Below are positions 45,099 to 56,689 of a stretch of DNA of 64,000 nucleotides, piece after piece (positions within the stretch are counted from its first letter, which is position 1; every line of letters begins with the position of its first letter). Source of the DNA: Selaginella moellendorffii. Taxonomy: Eukaryota; Streptophyta; Lycopodiopsida; Selaginellales; Selaginellaceae. Below the pieces are notes generated by a model that ran no database searches, had not been told where the DNA came from, and worked only from the letters and a program-made list of their open reading frames with translations. A program made the position numbers and the translations under genes. Where the stretch lies: assembly GCF_000143415.4 (NCBI RefSeq), contig NW_003314273.1, forward strand, positions 512,222-576,221. Reading direction: 5' to 3'.

Positions 45099-47176
45099 AT
45101 GCCGGAGCTTCCCGAGGTAGAGGCCGCGCGGCGGGCGGTGGAGCTCCACTGCAAGGGCCTCATTTGCCGCGCCAGCGTCGCCGACGACACGACCGTGATC
45201 GAAGGCATGGCGCCGTTTGATATGCAGCGCCGCCTTGTGGCCAAGAGGATCGTCGCGGCGCATCGCAAAGGCAAGCAGCTGTGGCTGGAGCTGGACGAGC
45301 CCCCAAGCATTTGCTTCCAGTTTGGTATGTCGATTTCCTGGGCTACATTTTCCTTCCTCTTTTTTGTTATGTGTTCTTTGTGAATTTCCTAGGCTACATT
45401 GGATTGTTCTTTGCTTCCTTCCTCTTTTTTTGTGATAGCATTTTTTTCTTGTGAAAGTTTTTGTTCTAGTGTTTGCTCTGTGCAGGCATGGCCGGAGCTG
45501 TGTATGTGAAAGGAGTTAAGAGCACGAAGTATGTGAGGTGAGTGGTGTTCGAGTTGCTTTTTCTCTTTTGCTTGCAGCGCTTACATTTTTTGTTTTGGTG
45601 CTTGTAGGTCTGCTGTGAAGGATGAAGATGAGTGGCCCTCCAAATACTCCAAAGTTCATCTCGTGGTGCGTTTAGCTAGATGAATGTGCAATGTGCGCAA
45701 CTTATCTTTGTTTCATCAGCTGGACACTGGTGTGGAGATGTCGTTCACGGACAAGCGCAGGTTTGCTCGGGTCCGACTTATACAAGATGTACGTAGCTCG
45801 TTTTTTTAATTTTATTTTGGTGGTTTCTCTGATGGCTTTTTCCGCCTTGAAGCCACGCTTGTCTCCGCCAATATCTGAGCTGGGACCGGATGCTTACACA
45901 GAGCTTCCGGATGAAACTACTTTCGCCGACTCTGTTGCGAAAAAGAAGACGGCTATCAAGGCTGTTCTACTTGACCAGGTGTGGCGATTTCCTCGTTTTG
46001 TTTTGTCTGACTGTTATCTTTGCTCCAAGCAGAGCTTTATCGCGGGGATTGGCAACTGGATTGCTGATGAAGTACTCTATCAGGTAGGCAAAAACTTTGT
46101 GTGCCGTTTCTGGTCTTACAGTTGTTATGGCAGTCTAGAATACATCCTGAGCAACCAGCGTCCACCTTAACAGCTATAGATTGCGAGCGACTTCGTGGGG
46201 CTATCAAAGAGGTTAGACCACAATCCCAGTTTTTTAATCTTTGTTTTTGCTTACTGGTCTTTAATTCCAAAGACTTAGAAAACTTAGAATTCAAGTGCAT
46301 ATACATGTAGGTTGTGATGACTGCGGTTGACGTTGATGCTGATCTTGAACGCTTTCCTAGAGATTGGCTTTTTCATCACCGCTGGGGTAAAAAGCCTGGC
46401 AGTGTAAATGGTGAGTTTCCTAAGAGTTTTAATATTGCGCATATGGCAGGTTCTTGAAACGGCCATCTCTGTGGAAGGCGATTCGTCCCATTATCCAGAC
46501 GACTGGATTTATCAACACCGCGAGAAGAAATCTGGTGCTACTGTGAATGGTCTGCATTCTCATGCGTGCATATCGTTGGTGTTTTTTCTTTTCTTTTTAC
46601 TTTTTCGTTTATCCACTTTGTTTTTAATCTCGGTTGGCACTTTTCCAGGGAAAAAGATCGAGTTCATCACTGTTGGCGGAAGGGTATGTGAACTTTATGT
46701 CGTGAGGCTCTTGGTCACAGTGTGTTTTTGGCTGTCAGACGTCTGCTTATGTGCCGGAGCTGCAGAAGTACGATGGGGTTCCAAAGAAGAAGACGCCATC
46801 GAGGAAGAAATCTATCAAGGGGAAAGTGGACGACGAGAATGAAGTGGAAGAAGAGGAGGAAGCCGCGCCAAAGAAGAAGGCTGTCTCCCGGAAGAAAAAA
46901 CCCGTGGACGACGACGGGGAATCTGATGGTGATGACAAACCAAAGAGGAAAGGGGGTGCAGTGAAGGCAAAAAGCGATGACGTTGAGCAAGAAGCACCAA
47001 AGAAAAGGGGAAGGCCTGCAAGGAATCAAGCAAAGGTAGGCACTGTTCTTCCGGGTAGCGATGAGGAGCAGGATGAGAAAGTCAGTTCGGGAAGAGTTAA
47101 AAGAGGCCGGGGGGGCTCCAAGTCGCAAAGTGGGAAGAAAAAAGCGAAAGTGAGCTCCTCTAAGCAGTCATCGTGA
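45099..47176 (+). CDS. FPG1: Formamidopyrimidine-DNA glycosylase, plant FPG/MMH type
   Basis: Base-excision repair enzyme removing oxidised purines. Exons: 45,099-45,324, 45,486-45,537, 45,608-45,665, 45,720-45,788, 45,853-45,978, 46,033-46,083, 46,134-46,211, then 46,311-46,410 or 46,450-46,549, then 46,649-46,683 and 46,739-47,176. All junctions are GT-AG and keep frame, giving 410 residues. The start MPELPEVE holds the catalytic Pro2 and Glu3. A conserved Lys lies in RKGKQLWLEL (about 59), the H2TH helix is FIAGIGNWIADEVLYQSRIHP (178-198), and the zinc-less finger is KKIEFITVGGRTSAY (about 255-269). The tail from about 280 is Lys/Glu-rich with AT-hook-like KKRGRPAR, probably for DNA or nuclear targeting. 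Two alternative 100-bp exons encode the stretch before the zinc-less finger (see findings). Confidence 0.92.
46450..46549 (+). other. FPG1: Alternative exon 8b of FPG
   Basis: 100 bp, same length and phase as exon 8a (46,311-46,410). It encodes a homologous stretch (VLETAISVEGDSSHYPDDW against VVMTAVDVDADLERFPRDW). Acceptor TATGGCAG, donor G/GTCTGC (weak). The 39 bp between the two exons is too short for a normal plant intron, and using both would break the frame. Confidence 0.75.
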
Positions 47177-47770
47177 AAGCGCGTTGATGGGCTTTCCAAA
47201 GGTGGTGAGGTTTGATTTCTTCGGTCTTTCTTTTCTAGCTGTGGTTCGAGAGTAATAGTCTACTAGAGCTGTGAAGTTCTCTCTCGGTTTTTTCGACGTT
47301 CTTACTGTTCGTCTTTGTGCAGGATGAGGCTAAGCTGGACGACGAGGACTTAAGTTATGGCCTCGGAGCAAAATGCGTTGGTGGTGGAAGTGGATTAAAT
47401 CCGAGCACAGTGGCAGCAGCAGTAAGATCGCAGTGGTCATCGTTTCTCGGTAAGTTTCCGAGATTCAGAGAGGCTTGCCCCTCTTTGAATTCGTATCCTT
47501 ATAGTCAGCAGCAGCAGCACCAGTGCTTTACGATCGGGATTTCTAGCTGTAGTAGCAACAGGTTAAGTGCGTTGACTCCAATCGTCTCTCGGGCTCCTTT
47601 GAGAGAAGAAGGGCGACTCGGGATTAAATTCCTGTCCTACGTTCTCCGAAAATCCGCCTACTTATAAGCAAATACAAGTTTTTTTCTAAGTTCTCGTAGT
47701 CTCCACCGTTGGATAATTTGGTGTGAAATCCTGTCCGTTGAGATAAAACACCATCCCAATCGTTCATTTG
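47177..47770 (+). other. 3' region of FPG with dispersed repeat
   Basis: Probably 3' UTR and intergenic. A 116-codon frame (47,317-47,667) follows a good splice acceptor (TTGTGCAG at about 47,322) and could be a minor alternative 3' exon, but it has low complexity (QQQQH) and no domain. Bases about 47,428-47,720 share blocks with 48,427-48,670. Confidence 0.35.
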
Positions 47771-48317
<547 letters not shown>

Positions 48318-48810
48318 GTAGAAATCTCTCTCGCTGTGTTTTGTTTCAATCCGGAAGGAAAAATTTCAAGAGCCCTCTTTTAACTTGAAGTAGCTTGTCT
48401 CCCAGGAATCTATTTGATAGAAGATCGCAGTGATCATCACTTCTAGAGGAGGCTTGCTCCTCTTTGAATTTATCCAGCCAAAATCGAAGTGATCATCGCT
48501 TCCAGGAATTGCTCCAGCGTAACTCGCGAGAGAATTGATCCAGCGATGAATCGCGAGAGAAGCTCGAGTTTCTCCAGAGATCCGTAGAACGTTTTTCCAA
48601 GTTCTCGTTATTCTTCCCATACTTTGTTCTCCAAATCATTTTCTTTCGACCACCGTCCGACTGTGTAATGAATTTTACTGCGAACGATTCAGACACCTTA
48701 GATTTTCCTGGGCCGTTGGATGGGCGGGATCCAACGGCCGCGCGGGACCCAACCGAGGCCGTTGGATGTGGGCAAAGACAGAAAAGAGCGCTTGTTCGTA
48801 ATCCAAAGCT
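48318..48810. other. Intergenic with hairpin repeat and promoter of ARID-HMG gene
   Basis: Bases 48,427-48,670 share blocks with 47,428-47,720, including an AGGAGGCTTGCTCCTCT hairpin at about 48,449-48,465. A perfect 11-bp inverted repeat, GGCCGTTGGAT, occurs at 48,711-48,721 and 48,729-48,739, with a third copy of GGCCGTTGGAT at 48,757-48,767. No gene seen. Confidence 0.45.
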
Positions 48811-50983
48811 ATGGCGGGGGAGTCGAATCCAAGGCCACCGGCGAGGCCGCCAGCGCCCCCGTTGCTCTTCCAATTCCCGACGCTCAGCCCGCAGCCCATC
48901 TGGTCGATTCACGCCCAGGGGCAACAGCAGCAGCGGCAGCAAATGGCCGCTCCACCGATGATGCTGCCGCATCCACAATCGCTGGAGTTCCAGCAAATGC
49001 CGCAGCAGCGCTTCATCGCGATCCCACCGCAGCAGCAGCAGCAGCAGCGGTATCATCTCCAGCAGCAGCAGCAGCAAGGTGGGTTTCGTGGAAACCTAAA
49101 TTTTCAGAGACCATCTCCAGCCCCCGACTTGAACAGCCCGGCCTCGCCGGCCCAGCTCGGATTCTATGCCCGACACCACCAAAAATCGCAGCACATGGTC
49201 TTCCTCGAGCGCGCCGGAGCTCTCGTGGATCAAACGACGTTCTTGAAAGAAACATCGCCTTTGGCGCCTGTTCTTCCGCCTCCTCCGCCTCCTCCTCCTC
49301 GAGCTCAGTGCCAGCAGCTCCAGCAGCCGCTCGATCTTTCCAAGCGCCATTTCTCCTCCAAGAACGAGGCGAGACAGGCAAAGAAATCAAAGAGAATGGA
49401 AATGCCGGCTGTGCAAACTCCGCCGCCGCCGCAAAGATCGAGCCCCTTCGGTAGAGAGGACCTGGAGCAGCCGGAATCGAGAGTTTATCCGGCTCCACTC
49501 GCGGATCATCGAGAAGTTGTCGCGGACGAGAAGCTCTTTCTCAGCACGCTCTCGAAGTTTTACGAAGCCATGGGTGGAACTCCACTCCGGTAAGAGCTTG
49601 CGATCATAAAAAAAACATTCTTTTTTCTATTGCTCTCGAGACTTTATTACTTGGTTTTCCTGGCAGGCTTCCTCGCTTCCATGGCAAAGACTTTGAGATC
49701 CATCGGCTGTATTGCGAGGTCTCGGAGCAAGGAGGCATGCTTAAGGTTTTCTTCTCGCGAGAAAGAGAACAATCCCGAAACTAGCTTCGTGTCTTGCAGG
49801 TTATCAGGGAGAAGAAATGGAAAGATATCGCCACAGCATTTGATCTTCCTCGAAACGTGACGAACCCCGTGTTTTTCCTGCGTAAAAACTACGAGACGTT
49901 TCTTCATCACTACGAGCAAGTGTATTTTCACAGAAAAACTGGAGCACACATTCCACCACCCGGTAAACAAAATTCTTTGTTTTTGTCGCAAAGCTGATCT
50001 GATAATTCTCAAACAGGACCTTTGCCAATGCCAGCTCCAGTTTCAGAAAACATCAAAGACCATGACTCGAATAACGATAGTAGCAAATTGAATCAAACTC
50101 CAGGTGAGTTATTTTCACGAAATAAAATAAATAAATAACTGTGACAATCTGGTATCTATGTTTTTTTTTTCTTGTAGCAAATCCAGCATCTTCACTCGGC
50201 CATACTGTAACCGGAGCCATCGAAGGAAAGTTCGAGCATGGATACTTCGTCACAGTCGTGGTTGGATCAGAGAAACTACGAGGTGTGATCTACAGTGTTC
50301 CTCAAAGTCTGGCCGAAGCACAGGAGCAATTCGCAGATGTAGAGAGCAACACTGCCGAGAATCCGCAGTTGCTGGATCCGCCCGACAAAAAAGCTGGTAA
50401 CATAAAAGCTCGTCCTCCGAAGAAGGAGAAACGAAAGCGAAGGGTGGAGGGAATCAAATCGGTGAGGAATGGATACAACTTCTTCGTCGGGGAGCAAAGA
50501 CAGAAACTCAAAGGCGGAGGAGGACGAGATGAAATGAGTAAGATCATCGGGGATCTCTGGTCCAAACTCTCGGAGGAAGAGAAAGAGGTTCGTCTTCCAC
50601 TCTTTTACGGTGTTCTTTCGATCTAAGATAGGTTGTTCTTCGTTTTTCAGCCTTACAGGGAGATGAGCAAGAGGGACAAAGAACGATTCAGCCGAGAAGT
50701 GGAAGAAAAGAAGCAGCGAGAACTTCGCGCTTCAGAGGGTCATTTGGATTCGGGTCTGGAAGACGACGGTGGCGACGACGACGACGAAGACGATGACGAA
50801 AAGCAAGCTAGGAGCGAAAATACGGTCGAAAGATACAACGTTCAGCTCAACACGAACGAGCAGCAAATCGAGAACTTTGCTCCAAACTATTTGGAGCATC
50901 CGATCGATTTCACTCAGCACCAACAAGCCGATTTTACTCCAAACCATTTGCACTATCAACAAGCTCGTGTACAGGAGACGTAA
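48811..50983 (+). CDS. ARID and HMG-box DNA-binding protein (HMGB9/15-like)
   Basis: Exons 48,811-49,589, 49,667-49,745, 49,800-49,962, 50,017-50,103, 50,178-50,587 and 50,651-50,983 keep frame through short GT-AG introns and give 616 residues. The N-terminal 230 residues are of low complexity (poly-Q runs, a nine-proline run). The ARID/BRIGHT domain lies at about 238-345 (LSTLSKFYEAMGGTPL, then GKDFEIHRLYCEVSEQGGM, then VFFLRKNYETFLHHYEQVYF). The HMG box starts at about 463 after a KKEKRKRR nuclear signal (VRNGYNFFVGEQ, then PYREMSKRDKERF). The tail carries a long D/E run. ARID-HMG proteins are plant-specific chromatin or transcription regulators. The long poly-Q/Pro N-terminus is the main difference from the angiosperm proteins as I recall them. 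Confidence 0.9.
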
Positions 50984-51586
50984 GATTGGATAGAAAACTC
51001 ACAGGAAACTCTAACTAGTTTTGTTCTACCTTTTTTTGAAGCTTATGTCCGTCGTGTTTATTTTTCTCTTGTTCCTGTAAGTCAACTTCTTTGTTTCATC
51101 CACACGCATTGGCTGCCGTCGATCCATGGGCTTGATCCAAGGGCTGCGAGGGGTTGGTAATGCTAACGCCGGGCTCGTGGAATGGAGGCTATATAGAAGC
51201 TGTGCCCATGCATTGCAGTGCTGGTGGCTTTAGGGATTTATTTTAGGGCATCGGGTTCGTGGATGGCGCTGGCGCTGGCCATGGCGCCGTGCTGCCGCTG
51301 ATCGATGCTGCTGCTAGGTCACTCAAAGTTGGCCCATTCTCACGAGATTTCAGCTGCTGCGTGCCGTCTAAGGTGAGCGATGCGCGGCGCATGTCGATCT
51401 TTGGTGCTCATTCTGTGTTTCTCGTACTACGTCAGAAGCGCCAAGGCGACGGGAAGAAGAAGAAGCTCCGGTGAGGTAAGAATGCCGCTTTCTCTGTCTC
51501 TCGAGTATCTTTGCCTGCGCCGACTCTAGATTTGTGAAAGAGAGCGTGAAATTTCGGGATCCGGTGTGATGTTCGCAGGTAGAAAG
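50984..51586 (+). other. Promoter and 5' leader of the RING1 gene
   Basis: CTATATAG at about 51,189 and TTTAGGG motifs at 51,229-51,235 and 51,241-51,249 suggest the promoter. The probable leader contains a 12-codon uORF (ATG at 51,263) and an intron from about 51,477 (GTAAGAATGC) to 51,578 (TTCGCAG), just before the ATG at 51,587. A 71-codon frame at 51,259-51,474 has no domain and is treated as leader. Confidence 0.45.
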
Positions 51587-53563
51587 ATGCCGTCTGAGGA
51601 GCGTGGAAACGGGGGAGAGGCCCCCAACGAAGACCCATCACCGGAATGTAGTAACGATGCTGCTGCTGCTCCTGCCGTGGATGCTACTACTCCGGCTGAT
51701 GCTGCTACTGCTGCTGCTACTGCTGCTACTGCTGGTGATGGTCCAGGTAAAAACTTTTGCTTGAGGACTTTGGTGCTTAGTTTGGATTCTTTTGCAGTGG
51801 CTGCCGACGCTACTCCGGCTCAATCTCCTCCTGTCGATGGCTCCAATGAGTAAGCTGTTTGGTGCTCTTGATATTTAGTCGCCTTGAGTGGCATATATGG
51901 AATTTTTTTTTCCCTCTTTTTCTTAAATGTTCCAGGTACATCACAGTGTACTTAAGCGAGATTCGAAAGGAGATGCAGTGTCCCATTTGTTTGGGTATTT
52001 CACACGGCTACCCGCAGTTTGGCTACAGTAACTTGTGGATTTTTGTTGCAGGTATCATCCGGAAGACAAGGACGGTTATGGAGTGCTTGCACAGATTTTG
52101 TAGAGAGTGTATAGACAAGTCGATGCGTTTGGGGTACGATGAGCGTTTTTCTTTTTCTTTCATGTTCGTGTCTAATAACTTGGGTGATCTACAGGAACAA
52201 TGAGTGCCCTGCATGTCGTACCCATTGCGCCAGTAGGAGGTCTTTACGGGATGATCCGAATTTTGATTCATTAATTGCGGCGTTGTACCAGGATATCGAC
52301 AAGTATGAAGAAGAGGTACGAAGCCCAACTTTTATGTTTATGTGCTAAGCTGTATGTTTTAACAGTATCAACTTTTCATCTAGGAAATGTCTTTGCTCGA
52401 AGAAGAGACGTGGAAGAATAAGCAGGTAACCATCTCGGTTGACCCTGCATCGCTCGCTGGTTGTTAACGTCGAACGGCTTCCAGATCCAGGCTGACATCG
52501 CGGAAACCGCCAAACGACAGTCCGAAGCACTCGCCAAACGCAGAACAGCTAAAGCCACTGCTGCTGCGATTGTCAGAAAGGCCCACGGTAAGTTCAGGCC
52601 TGTTTCAGGTCGAAGGGGGCGAGGCGGCTCCAGGCGGAGAAGTTCGAGAAGAGAACTTTCGCCTTTGGAAGACGAAAGTGACTATTATATGGAGAAAGAC
52701 GTTCCTGTGGAGCCAAGGAGAACGTCTACTCGCAAGAGACAGAGACCTGTTACGTTTGACTCGTCGCTAAGTGTCAGCATTGAGGAAGAAAGTAACGACA
52801 GTGACGACGAAGTGGACGATGTCGTAGCTCGCAGAAGGCATGCATCTCCAGCGACAGGAAATGGAGACGCTATGGTAACCTGGGCAAGAGCTGGCACTCG
52901 CAGTCACACACGGTATGGAAGCGTTAGTACTGGCGCTGGAAACAGTGCCAGGCACCTGCGGTGTATGCGTGCTACAGTTCTACTTGAGTCTCTGGCCGCT
53001 GCTACGTACAAAGATATCAATGAGGTTTGTAGATTGACCTTGTTTTCTCGTTTTGTTTTCTTAGCAAAACTTATAACGAATTTTTATTTTGCAGCTCGAT
53101 GTCCAGTTCAGTTTAATGCCGATGATGGATGACTCGAATGCCGCAAACAATCTTCCAAGTCTCGAGAGGCCTCACTTGTGCTGCTCACCAAAACTGTCTA
53201 TCCAACAAGTTTGTTCGGTATGCTGTTACAAGTTTCCTTGTTTTAGGGAATCAGTTACTGACTGCTATCACTTGCAGTTTCTTATGAGTCACGACTTGTT
53301 CCCAATGGATACGGAACTCGAAATTGTTGCGGAATGTGATTGCAGAGATCCCCTCGTCCGTGAAAAACTGCAAAACAAGGAGCCCAGTGCCAATAGCGGG
53401 AAATTTGTGGAGATTCTCGACATGAATGCTACTCTAGGCGACGTTTATACTGCTTACTGGAATAGATACAACAACTTGGTAAGTCATTAGCGTCATTCTT
53501 CTTTGTGTAGTAACCTATTTCTGTTGCCCGCAGTCCTTGCTGTACCGGAGAAAGTGTCAATAA
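51587..53563 (+). CDS. RING1: RING1-type E3 ligase, PRC1 component, with RAWUL domain
   Basis: Exons 51,587-51,746, 51,798-51,849, 51,936-51,994, 52,052-52,133, 52,195-52,315, 52,384-52,425, 52,485-53,024, 53,095-53,217, 53,278-53,478 and 53,534-53,563 join in frame to 469 residues. The N-terminus is Ala/Thr-rich. The C3HC4 RING spans 86-125 (CPICLGIIRKTRTVMECLH, ECIDKSMRLG, NECPAC), followed by the family hallmark HCASRRSLRDDPNFDSLIAAL. The middle is basic and acidic low complexity. The C-terminus (from about 340) is the ubiquitin-like RAWUL domain, ending SLLYRRK. Plant RING1 proteins ubiquitylate histone H2A in Polycomb repression. The start at 51,587 (MPSEE) follows a leader intron; an in-frame ATG at 51,569 lies inside that intron. 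Confidence 0.92.
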
Positions 53564-53755
53564 CTTGTAACCCGTGACGCGTGAGCAGTGTACCATAGCA
53601 AGCACACTTTGTAGTCAGTTAGAGGACATTGAGCTAGTTTTTTGCATGTATATTGACGAGGAAACACTTTGCAGACACATTTTCTTCCTCGAGGTATGGA
53701 TTGTCCACTTTGTTGAGCTTTAAAAGAGTTTTCTCCGCAGGTTTGAAGCTAAGAT

Positions 53756-55108
53756 ATGGATTTTTCTATCAACAAGGTTCTTCCCCACTCGCCTGCATGG
53801 CGGGGGAAAAGCGTGCTGTTTGATAAGAAAGTAGAAGTTACTAGGGACGAGCCCCTCGACTTTTCAGCAGCGTGGAAGCAGGAGGCTTTCAGAATGCATC
53901 TCCGGTGTGGGGGCATTGACCAGGCCGAGAAACTCTTCAGCAAGCTCCACACGCAGGATGTTATGCAGTACACCCTGCTCATCTCGGCTCTGGTCAGGGA
54001 AGGAAGATTTCACGACGCAGTCGGCTGGTTCCAGAGAATGCTGCTAGAAGGGAGAAAGCCAGATCGAGTTTGCTTCGTAGCAGTCGTGGGTGCTTACGGT
54101 GGGATTGGGAACTTGGACAAGGCAAAGTTTATCCATGGCTACCTCTACAGGTCTGGCTACGAGGCTGATATCATAGTCGGGACTGCTCTCGTCAACTTGT
54201 ATGCCAAGTGCGGTAGCATCCGGAACGCTCGGCTCATGTTCGGCAGGATCACTTCGAGCTCGCCAGTGCTGTGGAACGCGATGATCACTGCGTATACCCA
54301 GAGCGGGTATGTGGAGCTCTACTGCGGCGAGGTTGTCAGCTTGTTTCAGCGGATGTGCTTGCAAGGGATCAGAGGGAACCAGGTGACGTTCGTCGCCGTG
54401 CTAAACGCCTGCGTTGGCCCGTCCATGGCGGAGGAAGTAGAATGGATACATGGGCTGGTGACCGAGAGTGGTTTTCAAGGCGAGCTTCTCGTCCAGACCG
54501 CGTTGATCAAGGCTTATGGGAGAGCAAAGCTCGCGGGGATTGCTACGAGGATCTTCGAGGGGATAGTGGAGCGGGACATCGTTGCCTGGAACACTATGGT
54601 GGCGGCTTATGAAGCCGCGGGTCACTTCCGCGAGGCCGTGCACACCTTCTGGCAAATGCGAGCCGAGAACCGAGTAACTCCAAACAGGATCTCCTTCGCG
54701 GCCGTGCTGAGAGCTTGTGCCGGTCTCCAGGACTCGAGGCAGACCGAGAGAGTTCATGGTCTTGCGATGGAGTTGGGGGTGGCTGGGGACGAAGAGGTGC
54801 AAGCGAGCCTCCTGGATGCGTATCTGGCGTGCGGCTCTCCAAGCGGAGCTCTCGGGATCTTTGGCTCGATGGTATCGCGGCCTCCTCGTTCGTGGAGCTC
54901 TGCCTTGCGAGCCGCGGGAGACGTGGTGGTGTTTAGATTGATGATGCTGGATCAAGGGGCAGCAGCAGTGGATGGAGTTACGCTGGGTGCTGCGCTTGGA
55001 TTCTGTGAAACACGGGCTGATGTAGAGCTCGTCCGTGCGTGTGCTAAAGAAGCCGGGCTGGAATTGGCAGAGGAACTGGCTTGGCAAGATCCTGAAACGT
55101 TTGCATGA
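53756..55108 (+). CDS. Pentatricopeptide repeat protein, 450 aa
   Basis: Intronless. About ten PPR motifs of PLS type (LVNLYAKCGSIRNARLMF, PVLWNAMITAYTQSGY, DIVAWNTMVAAYEAAGHF, RISFAAVLRACAGLQ). It ends with degenerate repeats and no E, E+ or DYW domain. This is shorter than typical PLS proteins, so it may be truncated at the C-terminus or act only as an RNA binder. It begins 192 bp after the RING1 stop. No clear targeting peptide. Part of its 3' half is copied, in decayed form, at 62,651-62,905. Confidence 0.87.
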   Translation: MDFSINKVLPHSPAWRGKSVLFDKKVEVTRDEPLDFSAAWKQEAFRMHLRCGGIDQAEKLFSKLHTQDVMQYTLLISALVREGRFHDAVGWFQRMLLEGRKPDRVCFVAVVGAYGGIGNLDKAKFIHGYLYRSGYEADIIVGTALVNLYAKCGSIRNARLMFGRITSSSPVLWNAMITAYTQSGYVELYCGEVVSLFQRMCLQGIRGNQVTFVAVLNACVGPSMAEEVEWIHGLVTESGFQGELLVQTALIKAYGRAKLAGIATRIFEGIVERDIVAWNTMVAAYEAAGHFREAVHTFWQMRAENRVTPNRISFAAVLRACAGLQDSRQTERVHGLAMELGVAGDEEVQASLLDAYLACGSPSGALGIFGSMVSRPPRSWSSALRAAGDVVVFRLMMLDQGAAAVDGVTLGAALGFCETRADVELVRACAKEAGLELAEELAWQDPETFA

Positions 55109-55357
55109 AAAGACAGAATTTAAAAAAGCTCTCTTTAGTAAACCTTTCTTTATCTTTGTCGTCAATGTCCAAATGCCAGTGAGCTAGCAAGACAAAATGG
55201 TTGTCAATTAACGAAATTCTTTTCTTTAAGGAAGAATATTTATTTTAAAATATTTTTATACTTGCTTTATTCTGTGCTCTTAAAAAACACTTTCACAACA
55301 AACAATGCTGGGGTAAATAAAAGATGGGTTAGATGAAATTGCATCTATAGCTAAGTC

Positions 55358-55769
55358 ATGTCTACCCAATTAAAATTTTCTATTTTCATCATAGTTTCTT
55401 TTATATTGGTGAGCGAATAATTTTTATTATGTTTTTTAACCCATTTCTTCTTTGTAGTGGATTAATATTTTTGGTTATGGGGATGAATGTAATGGGCAAT
55501 TTAATCTATCTTGTAGTCTTTTGACATGTATTAACAGGAATTTAACAGCTTCATGTTTAACAACTGATATCACCATTAGTGTTCAAACACATATCCAAAT
55601 AGAAAATTGTGTTCCAGAGGTAACAAATTGTAGTGTGGGTAATGCTGGTGAGTTTACATGTGTGGATGCCGGAGGTAATGAGATAACTCAAGAAGTATTT
55701 TGTGAAATTGTAAATACTAATGGTCAACTCTCTTGTGTACCACATGATCCAGAGGAGCCATTTACTTGA
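55358..55769 (+). CDS. Small secreted 9-cysteine protein, possible CVNH fold (copy 1)
   Basis: Exons 55,358-55,408 (17 codons) and 55,458-55,769, with a 49-bp GT-AG intron, give 120 residues. Exon 1 plus the start of exon 2 make a signal peptide (MSTQLKFSIFIIVSFIL, then WINIFG). The mature part has nine cysteines, all conserved in the paralog at 63,444. Motifs NLTASC and FCEIVNTNGQLSC resemble the L.A.C ... I.N.NG.L repeats of cyanovirin-N-homology lectins, known from fungi and ferns. The two-half pattern fits loosely, so the fold is an inference. The gene is AT-rich, unlike its neighbours. Confidence 0.65.
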
Positions 55770-56689
55770 ATAATAAATAAAGTATTAAATTATTCTAAAT
55801 TTATTATGTATGGTAGTAGATATAATAGTTTTTATTGTAGTATATTTTTAAATTTCATCAAGGTTTTAATTTAATCAAAATAATTATTTCATTAAAATGA
55901 TATTAAAGTTAAACTGATTAGCTTATTACTAATATTAAACTACTGATAATGTTATTATTAACCACTCAACATCTCCCTAGTGAGTGTTCTTCACTGTTTG
56001 ACAAAGATCTCTTTGATCTAATTAGATCTAGGATAAATCAATTGAGCTGGTGGGATTGAGCAACAGTTTCTTCTCAATCAGATTCAAAGAGCCATTGTAA
56101 GTGTTGGAAGCATTCGTTACCGAGATTTGAAATTATATTATGCTCTAAATTGAGTTCTAGTTAAATTCATATAATATTTGATTAAATGCAAAAATATAAA
56201 GAGAATACGGTTAAGGTACCACATGCTAAACCATATGTTACTCAGAAGAATGAAAGATATAGAACTTTTGCCAATGTTTCTTCATGCTCTGGACTTAATA
56301 TGGCTCTAAGCCCAGCTCTAGTGTTTGGAATAATAGTGACTTCTTTCTTGATTCCTTAACATGCACAGGCAGAAGAGATAAAACTTGGAGAATATCCAGG
56401 CATATTCCTGGATATCAATATTCTTTTATCATAGAAGAAACAGATCACCTTGGGCTTGTATACCACCTTCGTACCAACTTCTACTCATAGCTGGAGGGCC
56501 AATTTGGCCTAGGATTATGCCACTTTCCAGGCGGAGGTGTTTAAGAAGCATTTCAAGCAAGGGTTTCTTGGCTTGGTCTTTACCTCACATGGTAGTGGCT
56601 AATCCCACTTCACCACGAAGCACTTCCGGAGCATCACTGCATAGGCAATGCTGGCTTGGTAAATCCACTGCGTCAGGGTCACGCGTAAT
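55770..56689. other. AT-rich intergenic, no gene supported
   Basis: AT-rich to about 56,330, then a stretch (56,385-56,690) with overlapping frames on both strands and no recognisable domain. The minus-strand frame continues from the SF3B1 fragment but no longer matches that family. Confidence 0.35.

Noticed and set aside
46408-46842. 144-codon frame inside FPG
   Set aside because: It reads through exon 8b into an intron; the spliced model explains the region better.
47317-47667. 116-codon frame after FPG as a separate gene
   Set aside because: No domain, low complexity, and lies in the probable 3' UTR; kept only as a possible alternative 3' exon.
51259-51474. 71-codon frame before RING1
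   Set aside because: Not conserved in character; the region has promoter and leader features and a leader intron.
52588-52608. Possible 21-bp intron (GTAAGT...TTTCAG) within RING1 exon 7
   Set aside because: Far too short to splice and in frame when read through; kept as exon.
54401-55165. 254-codon minus-strand frame
   Set aside because: Antisense shadow of the 450-aa PPR gene; no domain.
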